NCBI RefSeq assembly: GCF_026967935.1
Contig: NZ_JAPVBL010000001.1
Span: 1,098,082 to 1,162,081, forward strand
Reading direction: 5' to 3'
Source: Modestobacter sp. VKM Ac-2982
Lineage (GTDB): Bacteria; Actinomycetota; Actinomycetes; Mycobacteriales; Geodermatophilaceae
DNA length: 64,000 nt
Below, piece after piece: positions 1 to 7,626 of the stretch. The notes beneath the pieces are model-generated. The model worked only from the letters and a program-made list of their open reading frames with translations, was not told the DNA's origin and did no database searches. The number at the start of each line of letters is the position of its first letter. Within the stretch, counting starts at the first letter, position 1. Made by a program: the position numbers and the translations under genes.

Positions 1-1
1 C

Positions 2-898
2 GACCGGGTGCTGCCGCTGGTCGTGCTGGCCGCCGCCGTCGCCCTGTTGGTCGCGGCGGCGGCGACGGTCGCCACGCGCCGGGACGTCGGCAGCGGGCCG
101 TGGCGTCGCTCCGGCGCCGTCGCGTCCGGCACCCGGGAGCTGCGGTCGCTGCCCGCGCTGGCGGCCCGCCACACCGGCCGCCCGGTCGTGGGCTGGGGGG
201 CCGCCGTGGTCGCCTACTTCCTGCTCATCGGCCTGCTGGCCACGACGATGACCGACTTCCTGACCGAGAACCCGCGCTTCGCCGAGCTGGCCGCCCGGGC
301 CGGCTTCGCCGAGCTCGGCAGCGTGCGGGGCTACGTGGCCTCGCTGTTCACCCTGCTGGCCGTGCCCGTCGGCGGGTTCGTCGCCAGCCGGGTCGCCGCC
401 ACGGCGGCCGACGAGGTCGCCGGCCGCCTCACGCTGCTCTACTCGCTGCCGGTGCGCCGGGTCCGCTGGCTGGCCGCCGAGCTGACCGGCGTGGCCACCG
501 GCGCCGTCCTGCTCGCCGGTGTCGCCGGGCTGGCGACCTGGCTGGGCGCCACCTGGGTGGGTGCGGACCTGTCCGCCGGTGCGGCGCTGGCGGGGGTGCT
601 GAACGTGCTGCCGATCGTGGCGGTGTGCCTGGGTGCGGCGGTCGCGGCGCTGGCGTGGGCGCCGGCCGCCGTCCTGCCGCTGGGGGTGCTGCCGGCCGCC
701 GGCGGCTACCTGCTGCTGGTGCTCGCCGACACCCTGGCCTGGCCGGGCTGGGTCCGCGGGCTGTCGCCCTTCGCCCACGTCGCGGCGGTGCCCGCCGAGC
801 CGGTGGACGTGCCCGGGCTGGCCGGGCTGCTGGTGGTGGCCGCAGCGCTGACCGCTGCAGGCCTGGCCGGGTACCGGCGGCGGGACCTGCGCGGATGA
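2..898 (+). CDS. ABC-2 type transporter permease, 5' end cut by window edge
   Basis: The reading frame is open to the left edge, so the true start lies outside. The visible part (about 298 residues) is a hydrophobic Ala/Leu/Val-rich integral membrane protein with at least six predicted helices in two groups separated by a polar stretch. The segment around LLYSLPVRRVRW resembles the cytoplasmic coupling loop of ABC-2 permeases, which follows an E-x-G-T/R-L-like motif. It ends with a short basic tail. Such a subunit would form the membrane channel of an exporter driven by an ATPase that should lie upstream, outside the window. The substrate cannot be told. The family call rests on topology and the loop motif only. 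Confidence 0.7.
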   Translation, partial: DRVLPLVVLAAAVALLVAAAATVATRRDVGSGPWRRSGAVASGTRELRSLPALAARHTGRPVVGWGAAVVAYFLLIGLLATTMTDFLTENPRFAELAARAGFAELGSVRGYVASLFTLLAVPVGGFVASRVAATAADEVAGRLTLLYSLPVRRVRWLAAELTGVATGAVLLAGVAGLATWLGATWVGADLSAGAALAGVLNVLPIVAVCLGAAVAALAWAPAAVLPLGVLPAAGGYLLLVLADTLAWPGWVRGLSPFAHVAAVPAEPVDVPGLAGLLVVAAALTAAGLAGYRRRDLRG

Positions 899-1008
899 CC
901 CCGGGCCGGACGCGGGAAGAGGACCGCGTGCCACGCTGTTGGGCAGATCAGGACACCGGCCCTTGGAGCCGGTCAGCCCTGTGACCACAGTCGTGTGAGG
1001 AGCGCTCC

Positions 1009-2169
1009 GTGCAGTTGCCACCCCTGGTGGAGCCCGCCGCTGACCTGTCGATCGACGAGGTCCGCCGCTACAGCCGCCACCTGATCATCCCCGACGTCGG
1101 GATGGACGGGCAGAAGCGGCTCAAGAACGCCAAGGTGCTGGCCGTCGGTGCCGGTGGCCTCGGTTCGCCGGTGCTCATGTACCTGGCCGCCGCCGGCGTC
1201 GGCACGCTCGGCATCGTCGAGTTCGACACCGTCGACGAGTCGAACCTGCAGCGCCAGATCATCCACGGGCAGTCCGACGTCGGCCGGTCCAAGGCCGAGA
1301 GCGCCCGTGACTCGATCAAGGAGATCAACCCCTTGATCGACGTGCGGCTGCACGAGACCCGGCTGGACTCCGAGAACGTCGAGGAGATCTTCAGCCAGTA
1401 CGACCTGATCGTCGACGGCACCGACAACTTCGCCACCCGCTACCTGGTGAACGACGCCTGCGTGCTGCTCGGCAAGCCCTACGTCTGGGGCTCGATCTAC
1501 CGGTTCGACGGCCAGGTGTCGGTCTTCTGGAACGAGCACGGGCCGAACTACCGCGACCTCTACCCGGTGCCGCCGCCGCCCGGGATGGTCCCCTCCTGCG
1601 CCGAGGGCGGTGTCCTGGGCGTGCTCTGCGCGACCGTCGGCGCCATCCAGGCCACCGAGGCGGTCAAGCTCATCACCGGCATCGGCGAGACCCTGCTGGG
1701 CCGGCTGATGGTCTACGACGCCCTGGAGATGACCTTCCGGGAGATCAAGGTCCGCAAGGACCCGGAGGGCGAGCCGATCACCGGCCTCATCGACTACGAG
1801 GCGTTCTGCGGCGTCGTCTCCGAGGAGGCCCAGGAGGCCGCCGCGGGCTCGACGATCACCGTCGACGAGCTCAAGGACATGATGGACGCCGGCAAGGACT
1901 TCGCGCTGATCGACGTCCGGGAGCCCAACGAGTACGAGATCGTCTCCATCCCGGGCGCCACGCTGATCCCCAAGGACGAGATCCTCTCCGGCCGGGCGCT
2001 GGCGCAGCTGCCCAACGACAAGCCGATCGTGCTGCACTGCAAGACCGGCGTCCGCTCGGCCGAGGCGCTCGCCGCGGTCAAGAACGCCGGCTTCAAGGAC
2101 GCCGTGCACGTCCAGGGCGGCGTGACCGCGTGGGCCACCCGCATCGACAAGGCACTCCCCACGTATTGA
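1009..2169 (+). CDS. moeZ: Adenylyltransferase/sulfurtransferase MoeZ
   Basis: 386 residues, an E1-like ThiF/MoeB domain followed by a rhodanese domain, the usual MoeZ architecture. It adenylates the C-terminus of ubiquitin-like sulfur carriers and thiolates them for molybdopterin, cysteine or thioamide biosynthesis (established for the family). The nucleotide-binding GAGGLGSP loop lies near residue 48 and the NLQRQ motif follows. The E1 cysteine is in SCAEGGVLG (about residue 198) and the rhodanese cysteine is in HCKTGVRS (about residue 344). The CxxC zinc pairs of E. coli MoeB are absent, as in other MoeZ proteins. The GTG start is preceded by a GAGGAG ribosome site. A strong terminator follows, so it is probably monocistronic. 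In M. tuberculosis moeB1 sits in the same neighbourhood. Confidence 0.95.
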   Translation: MQLPPLVEPAADLSIDEVRRYSRHLIIPDVGMDGQKRLKNAKVLAVGAGGLGSPVLMYLAAAGVGTLGIVEFDTVDESNLQRQIIHGQSDVGRSKAESARDSIKEINPLIDVRLHETRLDSENVEEIFSQYDLIVDGTDNFATRYLVNDACVLLGKPYVWGSIYRFDGQVSVFWNEHGPNYRDLYPVPPPPGMVPSCAEGGVLGVLCATVGAIQATEAVKLITGIGETLLGRLMVYDALEMTFREIKVRKDPEGEPITGLIDYEAFCGVVSEEAQEAAAGSTITVDELKDMMDAGKDFALIDVREPNEYEIVSIPGATLIPKDEILSGRALAQLPNDKPIVLHCKTGVRSAEALAAVKNAGFKDAVHVQGGVTAWATRIDKALPTY

Positions 2170-2208
2170 GCGGACCCTCTCGCTCGGGGGCCGTTCCCTC
2201 GTGTTGCC

Positions 2209-2248
2209 GCCGGGCCCCGGTACGCCACTGCGCGTGCCGGGGCCCGGC
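2209..2248 (+). terminator. Strong hairpin terminator after moeZ
   Basis: Two 17-nt arms (2209-2225 and 2232-2248) pair throughout with one G-T wobble around a 6-nt loop. No long T-run follows, only TGCGTTCT, as is common in actinobacterial terminators. It separates moeZ from the next gene. Confidence 0.75.
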
Positions 2249-2265
2249 TGCGTTCTACTGAGGGC

Positions 2266-2853
2266 ATGCCCGATCCCCGCCGTGCCGACCTGCTGATGCG
2301 GTTCCAGCGTGCTCAGGCGCAGTTCACCGACCGGGTGGACGCCGTCGAGCCCGGTGAGTGGGATGCCCCCGCGCTGCCGGAGTGGAGCGTCGCGGACCTG
2401 GTGGCCCACCTGACCGGCGAGCAGCTGTGGGTCCCGCTGCTGTTGGCCGGGGAGTCCCCGGACGCCATCGGCCCGCAGGTCCCGACCGACCCGGCCGAGC
2501 TGCTGGGCGGGGACCCGTTGTCGGCGTGGGAGTCCGCAGCAGACGCCGCGCTGACGGCCTGGGCCGCCGACGACGCGCTGTCCGGGACCGTGCGGCTGTC
2601 CGCCGGACCGGCACCGGCCAGTGACCACCTGACCGAGATGACCGTCGACCTGACCGTGCACGCCTGGGACCTCGCCCGGGCGGTCGGCGGGGACACCGTC
2701 CTGGACCCCGAGCTCGTGGCGGAGGCGTTCCGCCATGCCGAGGAGCACCTGGGCGAGGACGGCGTGCCCGGCGTGTTCGACGCCCCGGTCGAGGTGCCGC
2801 CGGGTGCGGACCTGCAGACCCGGATGCTGGCCCGGTTCGGTCGCCGGGCCTGA
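2266..2853 (+). CDS. TIGR03086-family (mycothiol-dependent maleylpyruvate isomerase-like) metal-binding protein
   Basis: 195 residues. The N-terminal helix with W-SVADLVAHLTGEQ is typical of the DinB/maleylpyruvate-isomerase N-terminal fold, where the histidine of LVAHL is one metal ligand. A second conserved block, TEMTVDLTVHAWDLARAVG, supplies the other histidine and is diagnostic for TIGR03086 proteins. Members of this superfamily often act as thiol (mycothiol) S-transferases, but this subfamily has no firm function. The ATG at 2266 has GAGGG directly upstream. It sits between the moeZ terminator and a separate promoter at 2916. A member of the same family lies next to moeB1 in mycobacteria (recollection, not checked). 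Confidence 0.8.
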   Translation: MPDPRRADLLMRFQRAQAQFTDRVDAVEPGEWDAPALPEWSVADLVAHLTGEQLWVPLLLAGESPDAIGPQVPTDPAELLGGDPLSAWESAADAALTAWAADDALSGTVRLSAGPAPASDHLTEMTVDLTVHAWDLARAVGGDTVLDPELVAEAFRHAEEHLGEDGVPGVFDAPVEVPPGADLQTRMLARFGRRA

Positions 2854-2915
2854 CCGGCCCCCGGGCCGTCGGCAACGCGCCGTCGGCATCCGGACCCGGG
2901 GTGACCCGCGCGGCC

Positions 2916-2921
2916 TAGGCT
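2916..2921 (+). promoter_or_regulatory. Probable -10 element (TAGGCT)
   Basis: TAGGCT fits the TANNNT actinobacterial -10 pattern and lies 34 nt before the ATG at 2956, leaving room for a short leader with a GGAGG ribosome site. No convincing -35 is visible. Confidence 0.4.
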
Positions 2922-2955
2922 GCCGTCCCGACACAGCCGAGCCGGAGGTCGCCCG

Positions 2956-3966
2956 ATGAGCCAGCCACCCCAGGGTCCGCCCCCGCCCGGCGCGGACGGG
3001 CCCTCGCCGTCGGGTGGACAGCCGCCGCAGGGCGGTGGCTGGGGCCAGCCGCCGGGCCAGCCCGGTGGCTGGGGTCAACCGGCACCGGGGCAGCCCGGGG
3101 GTGGCTGGAGTCAGCCACCCGGCCAACCCGGCGGATGGGGGCAGCCGCCCGGTCAGCCCGCGCCCTGGGGGCAGCCCGGACCAGGTCAGCCCGCGCCCTG
3201 GGGGCCGTCCGCCCCTGGCCAGCCGCCGGGCGCGTACGGCGCCCCCGGCCAGCCGCCGTACCCGGGTCCCCCCGACCAGGGCGGGTCGACCGCCTCCGGT
3301 GGCGGTGACGACGAGCGCACGAAGCGGGTGACGGTCTTCGCCATCATCGCCGCGATCGTGCTGCTCGTCATCGTCGCGGTGGTGCTGACCCTGACCCTGA
3401 CCGGGGACGACGAGGACGACCCCGTGCCGACGGCCGGTGCCGTGAGCTCGTCGTCCGCGCCGTCGTCCTCACCGTCCGCGCCCTCGTCCTCCTCTTCGCC
3501 GTCCTCCTCCTCGCCGGCCCCTGCCCCGGCGGGTCTGCTGGCGCAGCTGCCCAGCGACTTCACCGACTGCCAGGAGGGACAGCTCGAGGGCGACGGGGAC
3601 CTCGCGGCCGCCGTCTGCGGGCCTGCGCTCACCCAGCCCGGCCCAGCCGGTGCCGTCTACTACGAGTACCCGGACGAGACCACCCTGACCTCGGTGTTCG
3701 CCGACGACGCCGCGGAACTGCGGCTCGGCGAGCTGCCCGAGGGCGACGACTGCTCGACCACCACCGGCCACGGCGAGTGGACCGACCCCAGCGGCGTCAC
3801 CGGTGGTCTGGTGGCCTGCGCCCTGCTGCCCGACGGCGACGTGGTGATCGTGTGGACCGACGACGAGCACCTGATCGAGGGCGCCGTCCACGCACCGGGG
3901 ACGACGCAGGACGACGTCGCCGCGCTGTACGAGTGGTGGACGGTCAACAGCTACTTCACCGGCTGA
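2956..3966 (+). CDS. Hypothetical membrane-anchored protein with Pro/Gly/Gln-rich cytoplasmic N-terminus
   Basis: 336 residues in four parts. Residues 1 to about 115 are low-complexity repeats built on GQP, PGQPGGWGQ and related units. A short charged stretch (DDERTKR) precedes one transmembrane helix at about 128-152 (VTVFAIIAAIVLLVIVAVVLTL in outline). A Ser/Pro-rich linker of about 40 residues follows, then a roughly 145-residue extracytoplasmic domain with four cysteines that could form two disulfides. The topology (cytoplasmic repeat, one helix, linker, outer domain) is common in actinobacterial envelope proteins of unknown role. The ATG follows a GGAGG site. No enzymatic motif was recognised. 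The alkyltransferase-like gene begins 10 nt downstream, so the two may be co-transcribed. Confidence 0.8.
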   Translation: MSQPPQGPPPPGADGPSPSGGQPPQGGGWGQPPGQPGGWGQPAPGQPGGGWSQPPGQPGGWGQPPGQPAPWGQPGPGQPAPWGPSAPGQPPGAYGAPGQPPYPGPPDQGGSTASGGGDDERTKRVTVFAIIAAIVLLVIVAVVLTLTLTGDDEDDPVPTAGAVSSSSAPSSSPSAPSSSSSPSSSSPAPAPAGLLAQLPSDFTDCQEGQLEGDGDLAAAVCGPALTQPGPAGAVYYEYPDETTLTSVFADDAAELRLGELPEGDDCSTTTGHGEWTDPSGVTGGLVACALLPDGDVVIVWTDDEHLIEGAVHAPGTTQDDVAALYEWWTVNSYFTG

Positions 3967-3976
3967 GGTCGGCACC

Positions 3977-4294
3977 GTGCGAGGCACCGGACCCGAGTCG
4001 CACTCGGCGGAGGACGTCGACGAGGCCGTCTACGACGTGGTCGAGTCGATCCCGCCCGGCAGGGTGAGCACCTACGGCGCGATCGGGCGGTTGGTCGGTG
4101 TGGGGCCGCGCCGGGTCGCCCGTGCGCTCTCCGCCGGTGGGGCGGCGGTGCCCTGGCACCGGGTCGTGCGCGCGGACGGGACGGCGGCCGAACCGGTCCG
4201 GGTGCGGCAGCTGGAGCTGCTGGCCGGGGAGGGCGTGCCGCTGCGCGGTGCCCGGGTCGACCTCGCCGCCGTGGGCTGGCCGGACGGCGCCTGA
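3977..4294 (+). CDS. Alkyltransferase-like protein (ATL), MGMT family without the acceptor cysteine
   Basis: 105 residues, the length of stand-alone ATL proteins. The active-site motif of O6-alkylguanine-DNA alkyltransferases, PCHR(V), reads PWHRV here (Trp60 in place of Cys). It therefore cannot accept an alkyl group. Known ATLs bind O6-alkylguanine, flip it out and hand the lesion to nucleotide excision repair. The preceding PPGRVSTYGAIG segment with its arginine and tyrosine is the conserved DNA-binding/base-flipping part. The GTG start was chosen because it lies 10 nt after the previous stop and gives full family length. adnA starts 62 nt downstream. An MGMT-like gene (Rv3204) lies near adnAB in M. 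tuberculosis, so the repair neighbourhood appears conserved. Confidence 0.88.
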   Translation: MRGTGPESHSAEDVDEAVYDVVESIPPGRVSTYGAIGRLVGVGPRRVARALSAGGAAVPWHRVVRADGTAAEPVRVRQLELLAGEGVPLRGARVDLAAVGWPDGA

Positions 4295-4356
4295 ACCGGA
4301 CTGTCGTACCCCCGTGGTCTCATCGGGACGTGCGGGGGGAGACGGGGAGAGCAGCG

Positions 4357-7300
4357 GTGGTCACGGCGGAGTCGTCGCCGGCCGGGTCGTCGCCGGCCGG
4401 GTCGTCGTGGGCGGGGTCGTCGTCGGCTGGCCCGGTGTACCGCCTGGTGCAGTCGGAGCCGGAGCCGGTGGTCCGCCCACAGCTCGACCCGACCCAGCAG
4501 GCGGTGGTCGACCACCGGGGTGGGCCGCTGCTGGTCCTGGCCGGCCCCGGCACCGGGAAGACCACCACGATCGTCGAGGCGGTCGCCGCGCGGATCGACG
4601 CCGGCGCCGACCCCGAGCGGCTGCTGGTGCTCACCTTCAGCCGCAAGGCCGCCGCCGAGCTGCGCACCCGGATCACCGCCCGGGTCGGGCGCACCATCCG
4701 CGAGCCCGTGGCCCGCACATTCCACTCCTACGCCTTCGGGGTGCTGCGCCGGGCCGCGGTGCTCCGCGGTGAGCCCGCGCCGCGGTTGCTGACCTCCGCC
4801 GAGCAGGACGCCGTGCTGGCCGAGCTGCTGCGGGGGGACGCCGACGAGGAGGGCGCCGTCCGCTGGCCCGCCGAGCTCGCCGCCGCGCTGGGCACCGACG
4901 GCTTCCGGGACGAGCTGCGCGAGCTGCTGCTGCGGGCCACCGAACGCGGCATCGACAGTCGGCGGCTGTCCGCCTGGGGCCGTGAACGCGGGCTACCGCA
5001 CTGGGAGGCAGCCGCGGACTTCCTCCGGCAGTACCAGGACGTCTCGTACTTCGCGACGGTCGCCCGCGGCGGGGCCTCCGGGTACGACCCGGCCGAGCTG
5101 GTCCGCACCGCCATCGACGAGCTGCACGGCGACCCCGAGCTGCTGCGCACCGAGCGCGAGCGGGCGGGCTGGCTGTTCGTCGACGAGTACCAGGACACCG
5201 ACCCCGCGCAGGTGGAGCTGGTCGAGCTGCTCGCCGGGGGTGGCGGCGACCTGGTCGTCGTCGGCGACCCCGACCAGGCGATCTACGCGTTCCGCGGGGC
5301 CGAGCCACGCGGGATCATCGACTTCCCGAGCCGCTTCCGGCACCGCGACGGCCGGCCGGCCGACCGGCTGTCCCTGGGCGTCTGCCGCCGCTCGGGCACC
5401 GAGCTGCTCAGCGTCAGCCGACGGGTCGCCGAGGGGCTGCCCGGGCCGTGGGAGCACCGCCGGTTGGCGGCGGGCGAGCACACCGACCCCGGCGCCGCGG
5501 AGGTGCACGTCTTCGACTCACCGTCCACGGAGGCCGCCTTCCTGGCCGACACCATGCGCCGCGCGCACCTGCTGGACGGCGTGCCGTGGTCGCAGATGGC
5601 GGTGGTGGTCCGGTCGGCCACCGCCGGCCTCGGCGCGGTCCGCCGGGCGCTGAGCCAGGCCGGGGTGCCGGTGGCCGTCTCCGCGGACGACGTCGCGCTC
5701 GCCGGTCAGCCAGCCGTCCAGCCGTTCCTGGCGGCGCTGACCGCGCTGCTGCCGGCCCCCGGTGCACCAGCTGCCGAGGGCGAGTCGCCGCCGGAGACGG
5801 GGCTGGACGAGCCCGGCGCCGAGGCCCTGCTCGCCTCCCCGCTGGGTGGGGCGACGGTGCTGGACCTGCGGCGGCTTCGCCGCGCAGTCCGCCGGGAGCT
5901 CGCCACGCGGGGCGAGGACCCGGCGGTCCGCGGGGCGCCGTTGGCGGCGGTGCTGGCCGACGCCACCCTGCTCGACGCGCTGCCCGAGCACCTGGCCCGG
6001 CCGGCGCTGCGGGTGGCCCGGGTGCTGTCGGCCGGCCGGCTCGCGCTGGCGGCCGACGGCAGCGCCGAGGACGTCCTGTGGGCGATGTGGCAGGCCAGCG
6101 GGCTGGCCACCCGCTGGGCACGCGCGAGCGCAGCCGGGGGTCCGCCGGGGGCGGTGGCCGACCGTGACCTGGACGCCGTCGTCTCGCTGTTCGACGCCGC
6201 CGCCGGCTTCGTCGACCGCCTCCCGCACGCCACCGTGGCCGCGTTCGTCCAGCACCTGGGCGCCCAGCAGTTGCCCGGTGACAGCGGCGCCGCGCGGGCA
6301 CCGATGGGGGAGACGGTGCGGCTGCTGACCGCGCACGCGGCCAAGGGCCTGGAGTGGGACCTGGTGTGCGTCGCCGGGGTCCAGGAGGGCGTCTGGCCCG
6401 ACCTGCGCAGCCGGGTGAGCCTCCTCGGTGCCGAGGACCTGGTCGATGCCGCCGGTGGCACCGACCCGGCCACGCTGGACCGGCGCACCCAGGCGATGGC
6501 CGAGGAGCGGCGGCTGTTCTACGTCGCCTGCACGCGGGCCCGCCGCCGGCTGCTGGTCACCGCCGTCGACGGCGCACTGGACGGCGGCGACGCCGGCGCG
6601 ACCGCCTCGCGCTTCCTGGACCTCGTGGTGCCGCCCCCGGCCGACGGGGACGGCGCCCGGCCGCACACCCCGTTGCCGCGGCAGCTGACCCTCGCCGCGC
6701 TCGTCGCCGAGCTGCGCCGGCACCTCACCGACCCGCACACGGCGCCGGCCCGCCGGGCCAGCGCTGCTGCGGTGCTGCGCCGGCTGGCCGAGGAACGGGT
6801 GCCCGGGGCCGACCCGGCGGGCTGGTGGGGGCTGGCCCCGCTGTCCGACGACGCGCCGCTGGTCGACCCGGCCGAGGTGGTGCCCGTCCGGCCCTCGGCG
6901 ATCGACACCTTCCAGCGGTGCCCACTGCGCTGGGTGCTCGGCGCGGTCGGCGCCGAGGCGGCCCCCGAGGCCACCCGCACCGTGGGGTCGGCGGTGCACG
7001 ACGTCGCCCAGCAGGTGGCCGAGGGGCTGCCGCCCACAGCGGCGCCCGCTGCACTGGACACCGAGCTGGACGCCCTGGACCTGGGGCCGGGCTGGTTCGA
7101 CCAGCGCCAGCGGGACCGGGCCCAGGAGATGCTGACCAAGTTCCTGGCCTGGCACGCCCGCGCCGACCGGGAACTGGTCGCGGCGGAGGAGGACTTCGAC
7201 GTCACCGTCGGGCGGGCGCGGCTGCGCGGGCAGGTCGACCGCCTCGAGCGCGACGCCGAAGGCCGGCTGGTCGTCGTGGACCTGAAGACCGGCAAGACCG

Positions 7301-7626
7301 CCCCGCGGGCGGTGGAGGAGCACGGGCAGCTGGCGGCCTACCAGCTCGCCGTCACCGAGGGCGCCTTCGCCGCACACGGCACGGCCACCGGCGGGGCGGC
7401 GCTGCTGCAGGTCGGCGGCTCGCAGAAGGCGGCCAAGGAGCACGTGCAGTCGCCGCTGCCCCCCGACGTCGACCCGCGGGAGAGCTGGGCGGGCGAGCTG
7501 ATCGCCGAGGTCGGCGAGGGGATGGGGGCCGGGGAGTTCGTGGCACGCACCGACACCGACTGCGAGCGGTGCGCCTTCCGCCGCAGCTGCCCGATGCAGG
7601 AGTCCGGCCGGCAGGTGACCCGATGA
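4357..7626 (+). CDS. adnA: AdnA subunit of the AdnAB helicase-nuclease
   Basis: About 1089 residues: an N-terminal UvrD-like superfamily 1A motor and a C-terminal RecB-like nuclease. Walker A is GPGTGKTT (about residues 63-70), Walker B is FVDEYQDTD, and later helicase motifs include GDPDQAIYAFRGA and TAHAAKGLEWD. The nuclease core is GQVDRLE followed by VVDLKTGK (Asp975, Lys977). Four cysteines (855, 1069, 1072, 1078) have the spacing of the 4Fe-4S nuclease staple of AddB-type enzymes. AdnAB resects double-strand breaks in actinobacteria lacking RecBCD. GTG 4357, with GGGGAG 7 nt upstream, is preferred over GTG 4330. The N-terminus carries four AGSS-type repeats. It overlaps adnB by ATGA, so the subunits are translationally coupled. 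Confidence 0.92.
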   Translation: MVTAESSPAGSSPAGSSWAGSSSAGPVYRLVQSEPEPVVRPQLDPTQQAVVDHRGGPLLVLAGPGTGKTTTIVEAVAARIDAGADPERLLVLTFSRKAAAELRTRITARVGRTIREPVARTFHSYAFGVLRRAAVLRGEPAPRLLTSAEQDAVLAELLRGDADEEGAVRWPAELAAALGTDGFRDELRELLLRATERGIDSRRLSAWGRERGLPHWEAAADFLRQYQDVSYFATVARGGASGYDPAELVRTAIDELHGDPELLRTERERAGWLFVDEYQDTDPAQVELVELLAGGGGDLVVVGDPDQAIYAFRGAEPRGIIDFPSRFRHRDGRPADRLSLGVCRRSGTELLSVSRRVAEGLPGPWEHRRLAAGEHTDPGAAEVHVFDSPSTEAAFLADTMRRAHLLDGVPWSQMAVVVRSATAGLGAVRRALSQAGVPVAVSADDVALAGQPAVQPFLAALTALLPAPGAPAAEGESPPETGLDEPGAEALLASPLGGATVLDLRRLRRAVRRELATRGEDPAVRGAPLAAVLADATLLDALPEHLARPALRVARVLSAGRLALAADGSAEDVLWAMWQASGLATRWARASAAGGPPGAVADRDLDAVVSLFDAAAGFVDRLPHATVAAFVQHLGAQQLPGDSGAARAPMGETVRLLTAHAAKGLEWDLVCVAGVQEGVWPDLRSRVSLLGAEDLVDAAGGTDPATLDRRTQAMAEERRLFYVACTRARRRLLVTAVDGALDGGDAGATASRFLDLVVPPPADGDGARPHTPLPRQLTLAALVAELRRHLTDPHTAPARRASAAAVLRRLAEERVPGADPAGWWGLAPLSDDAPLVDPAEVVPVRPSAIDTFQRCPLRWVLGAVGAEAAPEATRTVGSAVHDVAQQVAEGLPPTAAPAALDTELDALDLGPGWFDQRQRDRAQEMLTKFLAWHARADRELVAAEEDFDVTVGRARLRGQVDRLERDAEGRLVVVDLKTGKTAPRAVEEHGQLAAYQLAVTEGAFAAHGTATGGAALLQVGGSQKAAKEHVQSPLPPDVDPRESWAGELIAEVGEGMGAGEFVARTDTDCERCAFRRSCPMQESGRQVTR

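Noticed and set aside
973-3126. Long minus-strand open frame opposite moeZ
   Set aside because: Arg/Gly/His-rich composition, no domain, and it lies opposite moeZ and its neighbours. Such frames are expected on the complementary strand of very GC-rich genes.
6354-7622. Upstream extension of the adnB frame
   Set aside because: Overlaps the adnA nuclease domain in another frame and is Arg/Gly/Ala-rich. The ATG at 7623 gives family length and the usual overlap.
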